From positions 1-30,748 of the forward strand of contig CAAGIL010000067.1 in assembly GCA_900769905.1 (NCBI GenBank): 30,748 bases of DNA, read 5' to 3'. The notes under the pieces are model-generated. The model worked only from the letters and a program-made list of their open reading frames with translations. It searched no databases and was not told the DNA's origin. Positions 7,828 through 15,313 of this stretch are shown piece by piece. Every line of letters starts with the position of its first letter. Position 1 is the stretch's first letter. The DNA is from Rikenellaceae bacterium (lineage in GTDB: Bacteria; Bacteroidota; Bacteroidia; Bacteroidales; UBA932). A program made the position numbers and the translations under genes.

Positions 7828-7864
7828 AAAGAAGGATTTTCCTTTAGAGGAAGTCCTTCTTTTT
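7828..7864 (+). terminator. intrinsic terminator after tRNA-Arg
   Basis: A 9-bp stem AAAGAAGGA (7828-7836) pairs with TCCTTCTTT (7854-7862), with an inner TTCC/GGAA stem (7839-7842 with 7849-7852) and a short T run. It begins one base after the tRNA 3' end and would close the DUF177-rpmF-tRNA unit. Confidence 0.85.
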
Positions 7865-7891
7865 GGATATATAAAACGACAAACCGGTATT

Positions 7892-8806
7892 ATGACTCCT
7901 GAAGTTAGAGAGAGGAGTATCCGCAGTGTGACATTGTGGGGTGCTCTGGTGAATATGGGACTCACCGTATTCAAGCTGCTTGCGGGCATTTTCGGCCGCA
8001 GTGCCGCAATGGTTGCCGATGGCATCCATTCCCTTTCGGACCTGCTCAGCGATGCGGTGGTGCTGATTTTCACGCACATATCCTCCAAGGGTAACGACAA
8101 AGGCCATTCCTTTGGTCACGGAAAGTTCGAAACCTTTGCCACGATGATTGTGAGCCTTATGCTGCTCATTGTCGGTGCCGGAATGATGAAGAACGGCATC
8201 AATTCCATAATAGACATACTCAACGGCAATATACTGCCGAAACCGGGCTGGATAGCAATCGCCGCAGCCGTAGTCTCAATCGCTGCCAAGGAAATCCTCT
8301 ACCGTGTCACGGCAAGGGTCGGCCGCAAGGTAGACAGCCCCGTGGTCATCGCCAATGCCTGGCACCACCGCAGCGATGCAATGTCCTCAATCGGCTCCCT
8401 GGTCGGCATAGGAGGTGCTATGATACTCGGCAGCAAATGGACCATACTCGACCCTCTCGCCGCGTGCGCAATCAGCATAGCCATCATAGTCGTGGCCGTC
8501 AAGATGGGCCTCCCGAGCATAGAGGAGCTGCTCGAGGCGTCGCTTCCGGAAGATGTTGAGTACGAGATCAGGGAGACGGCTTCCGCTGTTCCCGGGGTGC
8601 GCAACATACACGCCCTGAAGACGCGTCGCAACGGAGTTTCCTATATCATTGACGCCCATATACTTGTGGACCCTCAGATCTCGGTTGTCGAGTCTCACGA
8701 AATAGCTTCCCAGGTAGAAAATGCCCTGAGTTCCAGGTACGGCAAGGAAACCCAGGTCAATATCCACGTTGAGCCGGATATAGCAGGGGAGAGGATGGAT
8801 ATCTAG
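7892..8806 (+). CDS. cation diffusion facilitator family metal exporter
   Basis: A 304-aa inner-membrane protein that would export a divalent metal in exchange for protons. The N-terminal two thirds hold about six membrane segments and the rest is the soluble CDF dimerisation domain (PGVRNIHALKTRRNG, then DAHILVDP). The transport-site residues appear as HSLSD (H46, D50) in the second helix and HHRSD (H158, D162) in the fifth; a His/Asp plus His/Asp set is usually linked to zinc rather than iron or manganese, which is inference. HGKFE after the second helix is a standard family motif. It lies downstream of the tRNA-Arg terminator; no TAnnTTTG box is seen in the 27-base gap, so its promoter is unclear. 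Its stop overlaps the stop of the convergent M28 gene. Confidence 0.93.
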   Translation: MTPEVRERSIRSVTLWGALVNMGLTVFKLLAGIFGRSAAMVADGIHSLSDLLSDAVVLIFTHISSKGNDKGHSFGHGKFETFATMIVSLMLLIVGAGMMKNGINSIIDILNGNILPKPGWIAIAAAVVSIAAKEILYRVTARVGRKVDSPVVIANAWHHRSDAMSSIGSLVGIGGAMILGSKWTILDPLAACAISIAIIVVAVKMGLPSIEELLEASLPEDVEYEIRETASAVPGVRNIHALKTRRNGVSYIIDAHILVDPQISVVESHEIASQVENALSSRYGKETQVNIHVEPDIAGERMDI

Positions 8807-10428
8807 TCCTTCGACCTCATAGTGTAGCAGTCGCAGAGCCCTTCGATGACCAGGAGGTCAAGGGTGGCGATGAACAGCACCGCGCCGAAAGCTCCTACCG
8901 TGAGGGCCATGGCGAGGGCGTAGAGGAAGGAGAAGGAGTGCAGGCAGAGGAAGGCTATTCCGAGCAGCAGGAAAGGTTTGAAGGAACTCAGCTGCCAGAG
9001 GAAGATGCTCAGCGTCCCGGCGAAGAGCGGGATGAGGAAGAGCATATTCTCCCCGAGTGCGGCGAGAGTGGCGATGCTCAGGACACACAGCAGCGCCAGG
9101 GTGCCGAAGAGGCGTTTCCCCGTCTGACCCTTTTTCCAGTAGAGCAGACCCAGGCCGGCGGCCAGCAGCACGCTCATCACTATCATCAATATGTTGTCAA
9201 AGCCCATTCCGGTGACGATTCCGAAGAGTTTGAAATTCGCTCCGCTCGCAAGGCAGCCCAGGTAAGCAGCCAGCTCCCCGATCACCAGTGCTCCGAGCGC
9301 AAGTCCCAGAGCCTCAAGGGAATATTTCCACACGCCCTGGAGGTTGCGGCGGTTCAGCACGAAGAGCATTATCACCAGAAGGAAGATTGCAATGTTCACG
9401 ACAAGGTACCAGGGCTTCGAGAAGTTGAGCAGCCCGATCAGGGGTATGGTGAAGAACACCCTGTCCTCGCCGGAGCGCAGCGCGTCGCGGCTGGAGTACT
9501 TCGGGTCAGCGAGGTAGGCGTTTACCACCGGCACCACCTGTTCCCCGTAATGCTGCACCGTGGCAGGGCGCACGAAGTCGAAGTTGTCCAGGCTCGTGTG
9601 GTAGTGGTTGACATCGGCAATGGTGGAAAAGTTCATTCCCGGGATGTCGTCCTTGACAACGGTGAAGTCGGTGAAATTCGGCATCAGCGAGTACACCACA
9701 TTGGTAAGGGAGAAGGTGTACGGGTACCTGGCGTTGGCGGCGTACAGTGCCATAAGTTCCCTGTTGCCGCCGCTGGTCTCGAAGAGCAGTGCCGGCCCGA
9801 ACGGACCCCTGCCTTCAACGTTGATCACCAGTCCCACGTCCCCGAACAGTTCGCGATCCTGCCCGTATGCGCACTTCATTCCCACCATTCCCACCTCCTC
9901 GCCGTCGGTGAACAGTATCCTCAGACCCTGGGACCACGCGTCCCTGCGTTCCAGCGCCACGCGTGCGCTTTCCAGCACCACCGCCAGCCCGTATCCGTCA
10001 TCCGCCGCCCCGTACGAGCAGGTCGTGTCCCTGACCGGCACCCAGGGGTAGCGCGAGTCGTAATGCGCCACCATCAGGAGCCAGGTGGTGTCCCTGCTCT
10101 GCTTCAATGGCGGGAACTCGGCGACTATGTTTTCCGCGTCGAAACGGTAACCCTTGCCCTCCACGTCCGGGTAAGTGAAGCTGCGTACCTGCGCTCCCAT
10201 CTCTTCCAGGCGGGAGACGAGATACTCCCTTACTTCTGCCCGGGCTTCGGGATGAATGATGGAATGGTGCTCCCCGGAGATGTTTTCTATGGTCTCCACT
10301 GCCCTTGCGGAACTGAAGTGGCCTTCTTTCTCCACCTCCACCGCTCGCGGGAGGGAGAACAAACCGTATGCGACGAAGGCGCTGAGGGTGATGGTGATTA
10401 TAAGGATCAGGGGTCTAAAATATTTCAT
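8803..10428 (-). CDS. M28 family metallopeptidase with multi-pass membrane C-terminus
   Basis: A 541-aa protein. An N-terminal membrane segment (about 5-25) is followed by an M28 zinc aminopeptidase domain. The di-zinc ligands and catalytic base can be traced: H122 (AHYDS), D143 (AADDG), E177 and E178 (DGEE), E205 (INVEG) and H277 (YHTSLDN). From about residue 310 there are several hydrophobic helices (roughly six to eight), an architecture seen in ERMP1/Fxna-like M28 proteins rather than in short secreted aminopeptidases. It probably removes N-terminal residues from peptides at the outer face of the inner membrane, with the substrate unknown. Start ATG 10428 lies 4 bases after the DUF456 stop, so the two form an operon. 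The final codon shares a CTAG with the convergent CDF gene. Confidence 0.9.
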   Translation of the reverse strand: MKYFRPLILIITITLSAFVAYGLFSLPRAVEVEKEGHFSSARAVETIENISGEHHSIIHPEARAEVREYLVSRLEEMGAQVRSFTYPDVEGKGYRFDAENIVAEFPPLKQSRDTTWLLMVAHYDSRYPWVPVRDTTCSYGAADDGYGLAVVLESARVALERRDAWSQGLRILFTDGEEVGMVGMKCAYGQDRELFGDVGLVINVEGRGPFGPALLFETSGGNRELMALYAANARYPYTFSLTNVVYSLMPNFTDFTVVKDDIPGMNFSTIADVNHYHTSLDNFDFVRPATVQHYGEQVVPVVNAYLADPKYSSRDALRSGEDRVFFTIPLIGLLNFSKPWYLVVNIAIFLLVIMLFVLNRRNLQGVWKYSLEALGLALGALVIGELAAYLGCLASGANFKLFGIVTGMGFDNILMIVMSVLLAAGLGLLYWKKGQTGKRLFGTLALLCVLSIATLAALGENMLFLIPLFAGTLSIFLWQLSSFKPFLLLGIAFLCLHSFSFLYALAMALTVGAFGAVLFIATLDLLVIEGLCDCYTMRSKD

Positions 10429-10432
10429 AATA

Positions 10433-10924
10433 CTAGATATAAACGATTATGTAATAAAGCATTACGGCTGCGCTGACGAGCTTGATGCCGGTTCCGGAAA
10501 GGAAGCCGAGAAAGGCCCCGAGCGATGCCTTCAGGGACGCTCCGGCGCTCTTCCTGGCGAAGATGAGTTCAAAGGCGAAGGAGAAGATGACCGAAGCGGC
10601 GATCATCCCCACGGGCAGCGGGAAAAGCAGGCCCGCGAAGAGGCCTATCGTCGCTCCCCAGGCTGCGTATTTGCTCCCGCCGGTGACTTTGGTGAACCAC
10701 GCCGGGACCACGTAGTCGAGCACGGTCACCAGGATGGTCACTCCCAGCAGCACGAGCAGCAAGGTGGTGCTCATCGGCTCGCCCGCGCCATTCACGCCGT
10801 GGCGGAAGTAGATCATAAGCACTCCGATCCAGCTCAAAGGAGGCCCCGGAAGCCCCGGCACAATGCTGCCTATTATGCCTATGAGTCCGAGAATCACGGA
10901 AATTACAGCTAAAAAAATGTTCAT
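10433..10924 (-). CDS. DUF456 family small membrane protein
   Basis: A 163-aa integral membrane protein matching the DUF456 pattern: a first helix running into GLIGIIGSIVPGLPGPPLSW, a middle pair of helices with a Gly-rich stretch (KYAAWGATIGLFAGLLF), and C-terminal Gly/Ala-rich helices (LKASLGAFLGFLSGTGIKL). The GSIVPGLPGPP segment is the family hallmark. Function is not established. The ATG at 10924 is preferred over a GTG two codons upstream. It is followed after 4 bases by the M28 peptidase gene, so the two are likely co-expressed from the promoter at about 10943-10975. Confidence 0.87.
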   Translation of the reverse strand: MNIFLAVISVILGLIGIIGSIVPGLPGPPLSWIGVLMIYFRHGVNGAGEPMSTTLLLVLLGVTILVTVLDYVVPAWFTKVTGGSKYAAWGATIGLFAGLLFPLPVGMIAASVIFSFAFELIFARKSAGASLKASLGAFLGFLSGTGIKLVSAAVMLYYIIVYI

Positions 10925-10942
10925 CTTCACTTAATTCTGTAG

Positions 10943-10975
10943 CGAAGATAAGAAAAATATCACTATATTAGCAAA
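10943..10975 (-). promoter_or_regulatory. probable promoter for DUF456-M28 operon
   Basis: Minus-strand TTTG (10975-10972), 21 bases, then TATCTTCG (10950-10943), one mismatch from TAnnTTTG. It ends 18 bases before the preferred ATG. Confidence 0.45.
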
Positions 10976-11007
10976 CGTTATACAGGTTAATCTACGATTA
11001 AGAGTTT

Positions 11008-13110
11008 ATGAATAAAACACACGACTGGCAGTATTGCTCTCTGGGTGGAGTCATACGCGTGAAAATAGGCTCCGGAGAGGATCTTGCCCACCTCGGGGAG
11101 CTGGATGAGAAATATTGGACCGTGCTCAGCTGTCCTGTCGACGATATGCAGCTCGACCGCAGGACACTCGACCTTATGGACAGCGACAAGGACGGAAAAA
11201 TCAAGGTCCACGAGGTGGTGGCCGCATCCGGGTGGCTCTGCTCGGTAATCAAGGACAGGGACTCCATACTCAAGGGAGACAGTGTGCTTCAGCTGGAGAA
11301 CATTGACCGCAGCTCGGCGGAAGGGGAGAGACTGTACGAGTCAGCCCTGCGCATCCTTGCCAACCTGGGCCTTGAAAAGGCTGAAATCAGCGTGGAGGAT
11401 GCGTCCGACAGCGTAGCAATATTCAAGAACACGGTGCTCAACGGAGACGGGGTCATCATCCCGGCTACGGTTGAGGACGAGGATGGCAGGAAGGCGGTGG
11501 AAGCCTGCATCGCCACGGTGGGTTCAGTTGCCGATCGCAGCGGAGTGCAGGGCGTGAATGCGGAACTCATTGAGGCATTTTATGCCGCCTGTGCGGATTA
11601 CGCCGCCTGGTGGGAGCGTTCCGTCACGGATGCCGCATCCGTCTTCCCTTACGGTGATTCCACGGCCGCTGCCTATGCAGCCTGCTGTGCGATAAAGGAC
11701 AAGGTGTCCGACTTCTTCACCCGTTGCAAGCTCCTGGCTTACGACAGCGCCGCCGCAGCTGCGGTGAATGTGAGCATAGCCAGCATAGATGATATTGCTT
11801 CCTGCCCGCTGGCCCGTCCGGATGCATCCGGAGTGCTGCCGTTAGACGGTATCAATCCTGCCTGGCAGGCGGCTTTCGCCGATGTGCGCAAGCTCTTCCC
11901 TCAGAATGCCAAGGGTATTACCGAGGCAGAGTGGAAGGCCCTTTTCGCATCCTTCGCTCCTTTTGCCGCCTGGAACGCAGACAAGAAGGGAGTGGCAGTG
12001 GAGGCTCTGGGAATTGAGGCGGTGAAGGCGGTGCTTGCCGCCGACAGGAAGCAGTTGCTGCTAGACTGCGTGGCCAGGGACAAGGAACTCGAATCCCAGT
12101 CCAATTCCATAGATGACGTAAAGAAACTGATGCTCTACTACCGCGACTTTGCGCGTCTTATCGACAATTACGTGATTTTTGCCGACTTTTATGGCCGGGG
12201 AGCGGGCCGTCCAAGGGCTGTCTTCGAAAGGGGCCGTCTCTTTATCGACCAGCGCTGCTGCGACCTGTGCCTCAAGGTGAGCGATATGGGCCAGCACGCC
12301 GATATGGCCAAGCTCAGCGGGATGTTCCTGATTTACTGCAAGTGCGTCTCAAAGCCTCTCGGAAAGACTATGGACATAGTGGCAGTGATGACGGACGGTG
12401 ACACTGCGGAACTCCGCCCGGGAAAGAACGGAATATTCTATGACTGTGACGGCAATGACTGGGATGCCACGATTACCAAGGTCGTGGACAACCCTATCAG
12501 CATCAAGCAGGCCTTCTGGGCTCCTTACCGCAAGTTCTGGGACTTCTGCGTGGGGCTTATAAACAAGTCGGCCGAGGACAAGGATTCCAAGATGATGGCG
12601 GATATGCAGGCCAAGGCCACCGCGGCTGCTGCAAACCCTCCTGCCGCCGCTCCTGCCGAAGGAAAGAAACAGGCCTTTGACATAGCCAAGTTTGCAGGAA
12701 TCTTTGCTGCCATAGGTATGGCTCTGGGCTATATCGGCTCCTTCCTCACCAATCTTGCCAGAGGCGTGGCCCAGACTCCTGTATGGCAGCTTGCACTTGC
12801 CATTGTGGTGATTATGCTCATTATCTCCGGCCCTTCCTGCTTCATCGCCTGGAGCAAGCTGCGCCGCCGCAACCTCGGTCCTGTGCTCAACGCCAACGGC
12901 TGGGCCATCAACTCCAAGGTGCTCGTCAATATCGTTTTCGGTGCCAGGCTGACCAGTGTCGCCAGGTATCCGAAACTCAAGATAAGCGACCCGTACAAGC
13001 AGAAGTCCAATGCTGGCTTCTGGATTGTTGCAGCCCTCGTTTTGATAATCGTCGTCCTGCTGGCGCTTCAGTTCAGCGGCACGGTAGATTTTATCGGAAT
13101 GTTAAAGTAA
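11008..13110 (+). CDS. uncharacterised EF-hand-containing membrane protein, 700 aa
   Basis: I cannot name a function. Residues 58-69 (DSDKDGKIKVHE) are a textbook 12-residue EF-hand calcium loop, with Asp at positions 1, 3 and 5, Gly at 6, Ile at 8 and Glu at 12; no second loop is apparent. Residues 100-545 are an Ala-rich, mostly helical soluble region with many Cys residues. A short Ala/Pro linker (about 540-552) leads to three membrane segments near 561-580, 593-616 and 670-690. Between the last two is NANGWAINSK...NIVFGARLT, which looks like a conserved family motif. There is no signal peptide, so the large region is probably cytoplasmic. The stop is 3 bases before the glycosyltransferase ATG, suggesting co-translation. 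No clear promoter box is seen upstream. Confidence 0.85.
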   Translation: MNKTHDWQYCSLGGVIRVKIGSGEDLAHLGELDEKYWTVLSCPVDDMQLDRRTLDLMDSDKDGKIKVHEVVAASGWLCSVIKDRDSILKGDSVLQLENIDRSSAEGERLYESALRILANLGLEKAEISVEDASDSVAIFKNTVLNGDGVIIPATVEDEDGRKAVEACIATVGSVADRSGVQGVNAELIEAFYAACADYAAWWERSVTDAASVFPYGDSTAAAYAACCAIKDKVSDFFTRCKLLAYDSAAAAAVNVSIASIDDIASCPLARPDASGVLPLDGINPAWQAAFADVRKLFPQNAKGITEAEWKALFASFAPFAAWNADKKGVAVEALGIEAVKAVLAADRKQLLLDCVARDKELESQSNSIDDVKKLMLYYRDFARLIDNYVIFADFYGRGAGRPRAVFERGRLFIDQRCCDLCLKVSDMGQHADMAKLSGMFLIYCKCVSKPLGKTMDIVAVMTDGDTAELRPGKNGIFYDCDGNDWDATITKVVDNPISIKQAFWAPYRKFWDFCVGLINKSAEDKDSKMMADMQAKATAAAANPPAAAPAEGKKQAFDIAKFAGIFAAIGMALGYIGSFLTNLARGVAQTPVWQLALAIVVIMLIISGPSCFIAWSKLRRRNLGPVLNANGWAINSKVLVNIVFGARLTSVARYPKLKISDPYKQKSNAGFWIVAALVLIIVVLLALQFSGTVDFIGMLK

Positions 13111-13113
13111 ATT

Positions 13114-14334
13114 ATGGAAATTCCTTCATTGTTTTCTGCAGAACAGGCCAATGTCGGCCTGTTCTGCGATTGTTTTCCACCCGTTATGGACGGGGTGTCA
13201 GTATGTATGCAGAACTATGCATACTGGCTTCAGAAAAAGGTCGGAGCTGCCTGCGTGGTGACCCCGACCGTCCAGGGCGCCGACTATTCTTCCCTGGACT
13301 ACAAGGTATTGGACTACTTTTCCGTGCCCGTGCCCAAAAGGCCGCCGTATGTGACCGGTATTGCGGAGATGGATCCTACCTTCCTGGCCCGCGTTGCAAG
13401 GATAAGGTTCCGCATAATCCATTCACATTGCCCCTTTACCTCGGGTCTCGCAGCGATGCGCATTGCCAGGCTTCAGAAGGTGCCGCTGGTCGCCACCTTC
13501 CATTCGAAGTACCGCGATGACTTTGCGAGAGTGCTTCCGTCGCCTGCGGTTAGCGCTGCAATCAAGCTGGTAATCAATTACTACGAGCACGCGGATCTGG
13601 TCTGGGTGCCTCAGGAATCGGTTGTGGACGTTATCCGCGAATACGGCTTCAAGGGTAAGGTGGAGGTTATGGACAATGGCTCGGACCTGGTTGCCGACTA
13701 CCCGGAAAAGTATTTTGTGGATGCGCGCAACAAGCTGGGAATCAAGCCGGAAGAGTTCGTGATGCTCTTTGTTGGGCAGCATATATGGGAGAAGAATCCG
13801 GCTCTGGTGATCAAGGCCCTTGCCCTGATGCCCGATGTGCCTTTCCGGATGTACTTCATAGGCGGGGGATACGCGGAGCAGCAGATGAAGGAGATGGTAA
13901 GCGAAGCAGGACTGGACTCCAGGGTGCATTTTGTGGGCACGATTACCGACAGGGAAAAACTGACGGCTTACTACGCCGCCTCGGACCTCTTCCTCTTCCC
14001 GTCCCTGTACGACAACGCACCTCTCGTGGTGCGCGAGGCGGCGGCCCTGCATACTCCGGCCGTAATGGCCAAAGGCTCCACCGCGTCTGCGATACTCACC
14101 GACGGCGAAAACGGTTTCCTGGTCGAGAACGATCCTGAGGCAATGGCATCCCTTTTGCGCAAACTCGTTGCGGACCCGGAAAGAGTGCACAGGGTGGGCG
14201 TTCAGGCCTCGAAGACCATAGTCCGCTCCTGGGAGGATTGCGTGGAAGAGGTGATAGACCGCTACAATGTGCTGCTCCGCAGCTGGGGACATGATCCGAT
14301 AAAAAGACTCGAAGAATATGACAATGGACAGTAA
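13114..14334 (+). CDS. GT4-family glycosyltransferase
   Basis: A 406-aa GT-B fold glycosyltransferase. The N-terminal domain opens with VGLFCDCFPPVMDGVSVCMQ, the acceptor-side pattern of GT4 enzymes that glycosylate diacylglycerol or similar lipids, followed by HSHCPF and ATFHSKYRDDF. The C-terminal nucleotide-sugar domain shows LFVGQHIWEKNP, FIGGG and SLYDNAPLVVREAAA; the usual E-x7-E donor motif is present with Asp in place of the first Glu. It could make a glycolipid at the inner membrane or a surface polysaccharide precursor; the sugar and acceptor are not readable. It lies 3 bases after the EF-hand protein gene and overlaps the nitroreductase start by up to 17 bases, so the three genes look like one transcriptional unit. 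Confidence 0.92.
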   Translation: MEIPSLFSAEQANVGLFCDCFPPVMDGVSVCMQNYAYWLQKKVGAACVVTPTVQGADYSSLDYKVLDYFSVPVPKRPPYVTGIAEMDPTFLARVARIRFRIIHSHCPFTSGLAAMRIARLQKVPLVATFHSKYRDDFARVLPSPAVSAAIKLVINYYEHADLVWVPQESVVDVIREYGFKGKVEVMDNGSDLVADYPEKYFVDARNKLGIKPEEFVMLFVGQHIWEKNPALVIKALALMPDVPFRMYFIGGGYAEQQMKEMVSEAGLDSRVHFVGTITDREKLTAYYAASDLFLFPSLYDNAPLVVREAAALHTPAVMAKGSTASAILTDGENGFLVENDPEAMASLLRKLVADPERVHRVGVQASKTIVRSWEDCVEEVIDRYNVLLRSWGHDPIKRLEEYDNGQ

Positions 14335-14836
14335 GATGAGGGCTGAAGCGGTGCTGGAAGTCATCGCAGGCCGCAAAAGCGTCAGGGACTACGAAGCGCG
14401 TCCCGTGCCGGAAGAAATGATAGATACCCTGCTCCACGCCGCAATGGCGGCCCCTACGGCCAAAAACAGGCAGCCGTGGGAGTTCATCGTGGTGCGTAAG
14501 CGCGAAGTTCTGGACAGCCTGGCCGACGGGCTGCCGTATGCGAAAATGCTTTTCAAGGCCCCGCTGGCCGTGGTGGTCTGCGCATCTGACGAGCAGTTCT
14601 GGGAGCAGGACTGCGCTGCCGCCACCGAAAACCTCCTGCTCGCGGCCGAGGCCCTGGGGCTTGGTGCCGTATGGACGGCTGCTGCCGATGATGCCCGTGC
14701 CGCTGTCGTGCGCAGGGTGCTCGGTGTCCCTGAAGAGGTAAAACCTTTCTGCGTAATTCCTGTCGGTTTCCCTGCGGAAGACAAGAAAGCCAAGGACAAA
14801 TGGAAGCCGGAGAAGGTTCATCAGGAGAAATGGTGA
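14318..14836 (+). CDS. nitroreductase family FMN oxidoreductase
   Basis: A 172-aa flavoprotein of the nitroreductase superfamily. The FMN-binding N-terminus is plain (AGRKSVRDYEARPVPEE, then MAAPTAKNRQPWEF), and the middle has TENLLLAAEALGLGAVWT, typical for the dimer and flavin site. The C-terminus ends in a Lys-rich tail with a KPEKVHQEKW-like ending common in short anaerobe members. The physiological substrate of such proteins is usually unknown. Three ATG codons compete (14318, 14324, 14336); the first two overlap the glycosyltransferase end by 17 and 11 bases, the third follows its stop. All keep the flavin motif, so the choice affects only up to six residues. No terminator is obvious after the gene. 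Confidence 0.92.
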   Translation: MTMDSKMRAEAVLEVIAGRKSVRDYEARPVPEEMIDTLLHAAMAAPTAKNRQPWEFIVVRKREVLDSLADGLPYAKMLFKAPLAVVVCASDEQFWEQDCAAATENLLLAAEALGLGAVWTAAADDARAAVVRRVLGVPEEVKPFCVIPVGFPAEDKKAKDKWKPEKVHQEKW

Positions 14837-14854
14837 TTATTTTACCAATGTATA

Positions 14855-14885
14855 TTTGTTTGATATAGAATTTTTTGTAAATTTG
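14855..14885 (+). promoter_or_regulatory. promoter for rpsO
   Basis: TTTG at 14855-14858, 19 bases, then TAAATTTG at 14878-14885: a full match to the Bacteroidota consensus. A weaker TAACTTTA (14925-14932) lies nearer the gene, with no supporting upstream element noted. Confidence 0.75.
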
Positions 14886-14889
14886 CGGA

Positions 14890-14912
14890 CTTTTTCCGCT
14901 GAAAGGAAAAAG
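14890..14912 (+). promoter_or_regulatory. 5' leader hairpin of rpsO
   Basis: CTTTTTCC (14890-14897), loop GCTGAAA, GGAAAAAG (14905-14912): a perfect 8-bp stem located where the transcript should begin. No T run follows, so it is not a terminator. It may protect the 5' end or act in S15 autoregulation, which uses leader structures in other phyla. The function here is inferred. Confidence 0.55.
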
Positions 14913-14945
14913 AGGACTACATATTAACTTTAATTTTTTGCTAAG

Positions 14946-15221
14946 ATGGCTGAATATTTGATGCCTGAGAAGAAGCAAGAGATTTTCGCGAAGTACGGAA
15001 AGTCTAATAAGGACACCGGCTCTCCTGAGAGTCAAGTTGCTTTATTTTCCTACCGTATCGCTCACCTTACCGAGCACGTGAAGAAGAACAAGAAGGACGT
15101 GGTTACCCGTCGTTCACTTCTCCGTCTTGTAGGTAAGAGACGTCAGATTCTGGACTACCTCCAGAAGGTTGACATTGAGAGGTACAGAAGTATCGTCAAG
15201 GAGCTCGGTCTCCGTCGATAA
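14946..15221 (+). CDS. rpsO: 30S ribosomal protein S15
   Basis: A 91-aa primary 16S rRNA-binding protein. The four-helix pattern is clear: EKKQEIFAKYG, then KDTGSPESQVALFSYRIAHLTEHVKKNKKD, RRSLLRLVGKRRQILDYL and ERYRSIVKELGLRR. The TGS/ESQ and H-L-x-H residues that touch 16S rRNA are present. The ATG at 14946 gives a start close to the usual 89-residue length; the next Met (residue 6) would trim the first helix. It has its own promoter and is followed by a terminator and then pnp, the widely conserved rpsO-pnp order. The 60-base leader after the probable transcription start contains a hairpin that could take part in feedback control. Confidence 0.98.
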   Translation: MAEYLMPEKKQEIFAKYGKSNKDTGSPESQVALFSYRIAHLTEHVKKNKKDVVTRRSLLRLVGKRRQILDYLQKVDIERYRSIVKELGLRR

Positions 15222-15239
15222 TCACGATAGGAAAGATCC

Positions 15240-15271
15240 AGGGATGGTTTCTTAGGGAGCCATCCCTTTTT
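15240..15271 (+). terminator. intrinsic terminator after rpsO
   Basis: AGGGATGG (15240-15247) pairs with CCATCCCT (15260-15267), followed by TTTT. As no promoter box is visible between it and pnp (42 bases), some read-through into pnp is likely, making this an attenuating rather than absolute stop. Confidence 0.85.
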
Positions 15272-15313
15272 CGGATTGAAGATAACACACGATAGACGTA
15301 AAGAAAAACAGTA

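Noticed and set aside
8938..10476. A 512-codon plus-strand frame antisense to the M28 peptidase
   Set aside because: The translation is His/Gln/Glu-rich low complexity, typical of a shadow frame; the M28 gene has all its active-site motifs.
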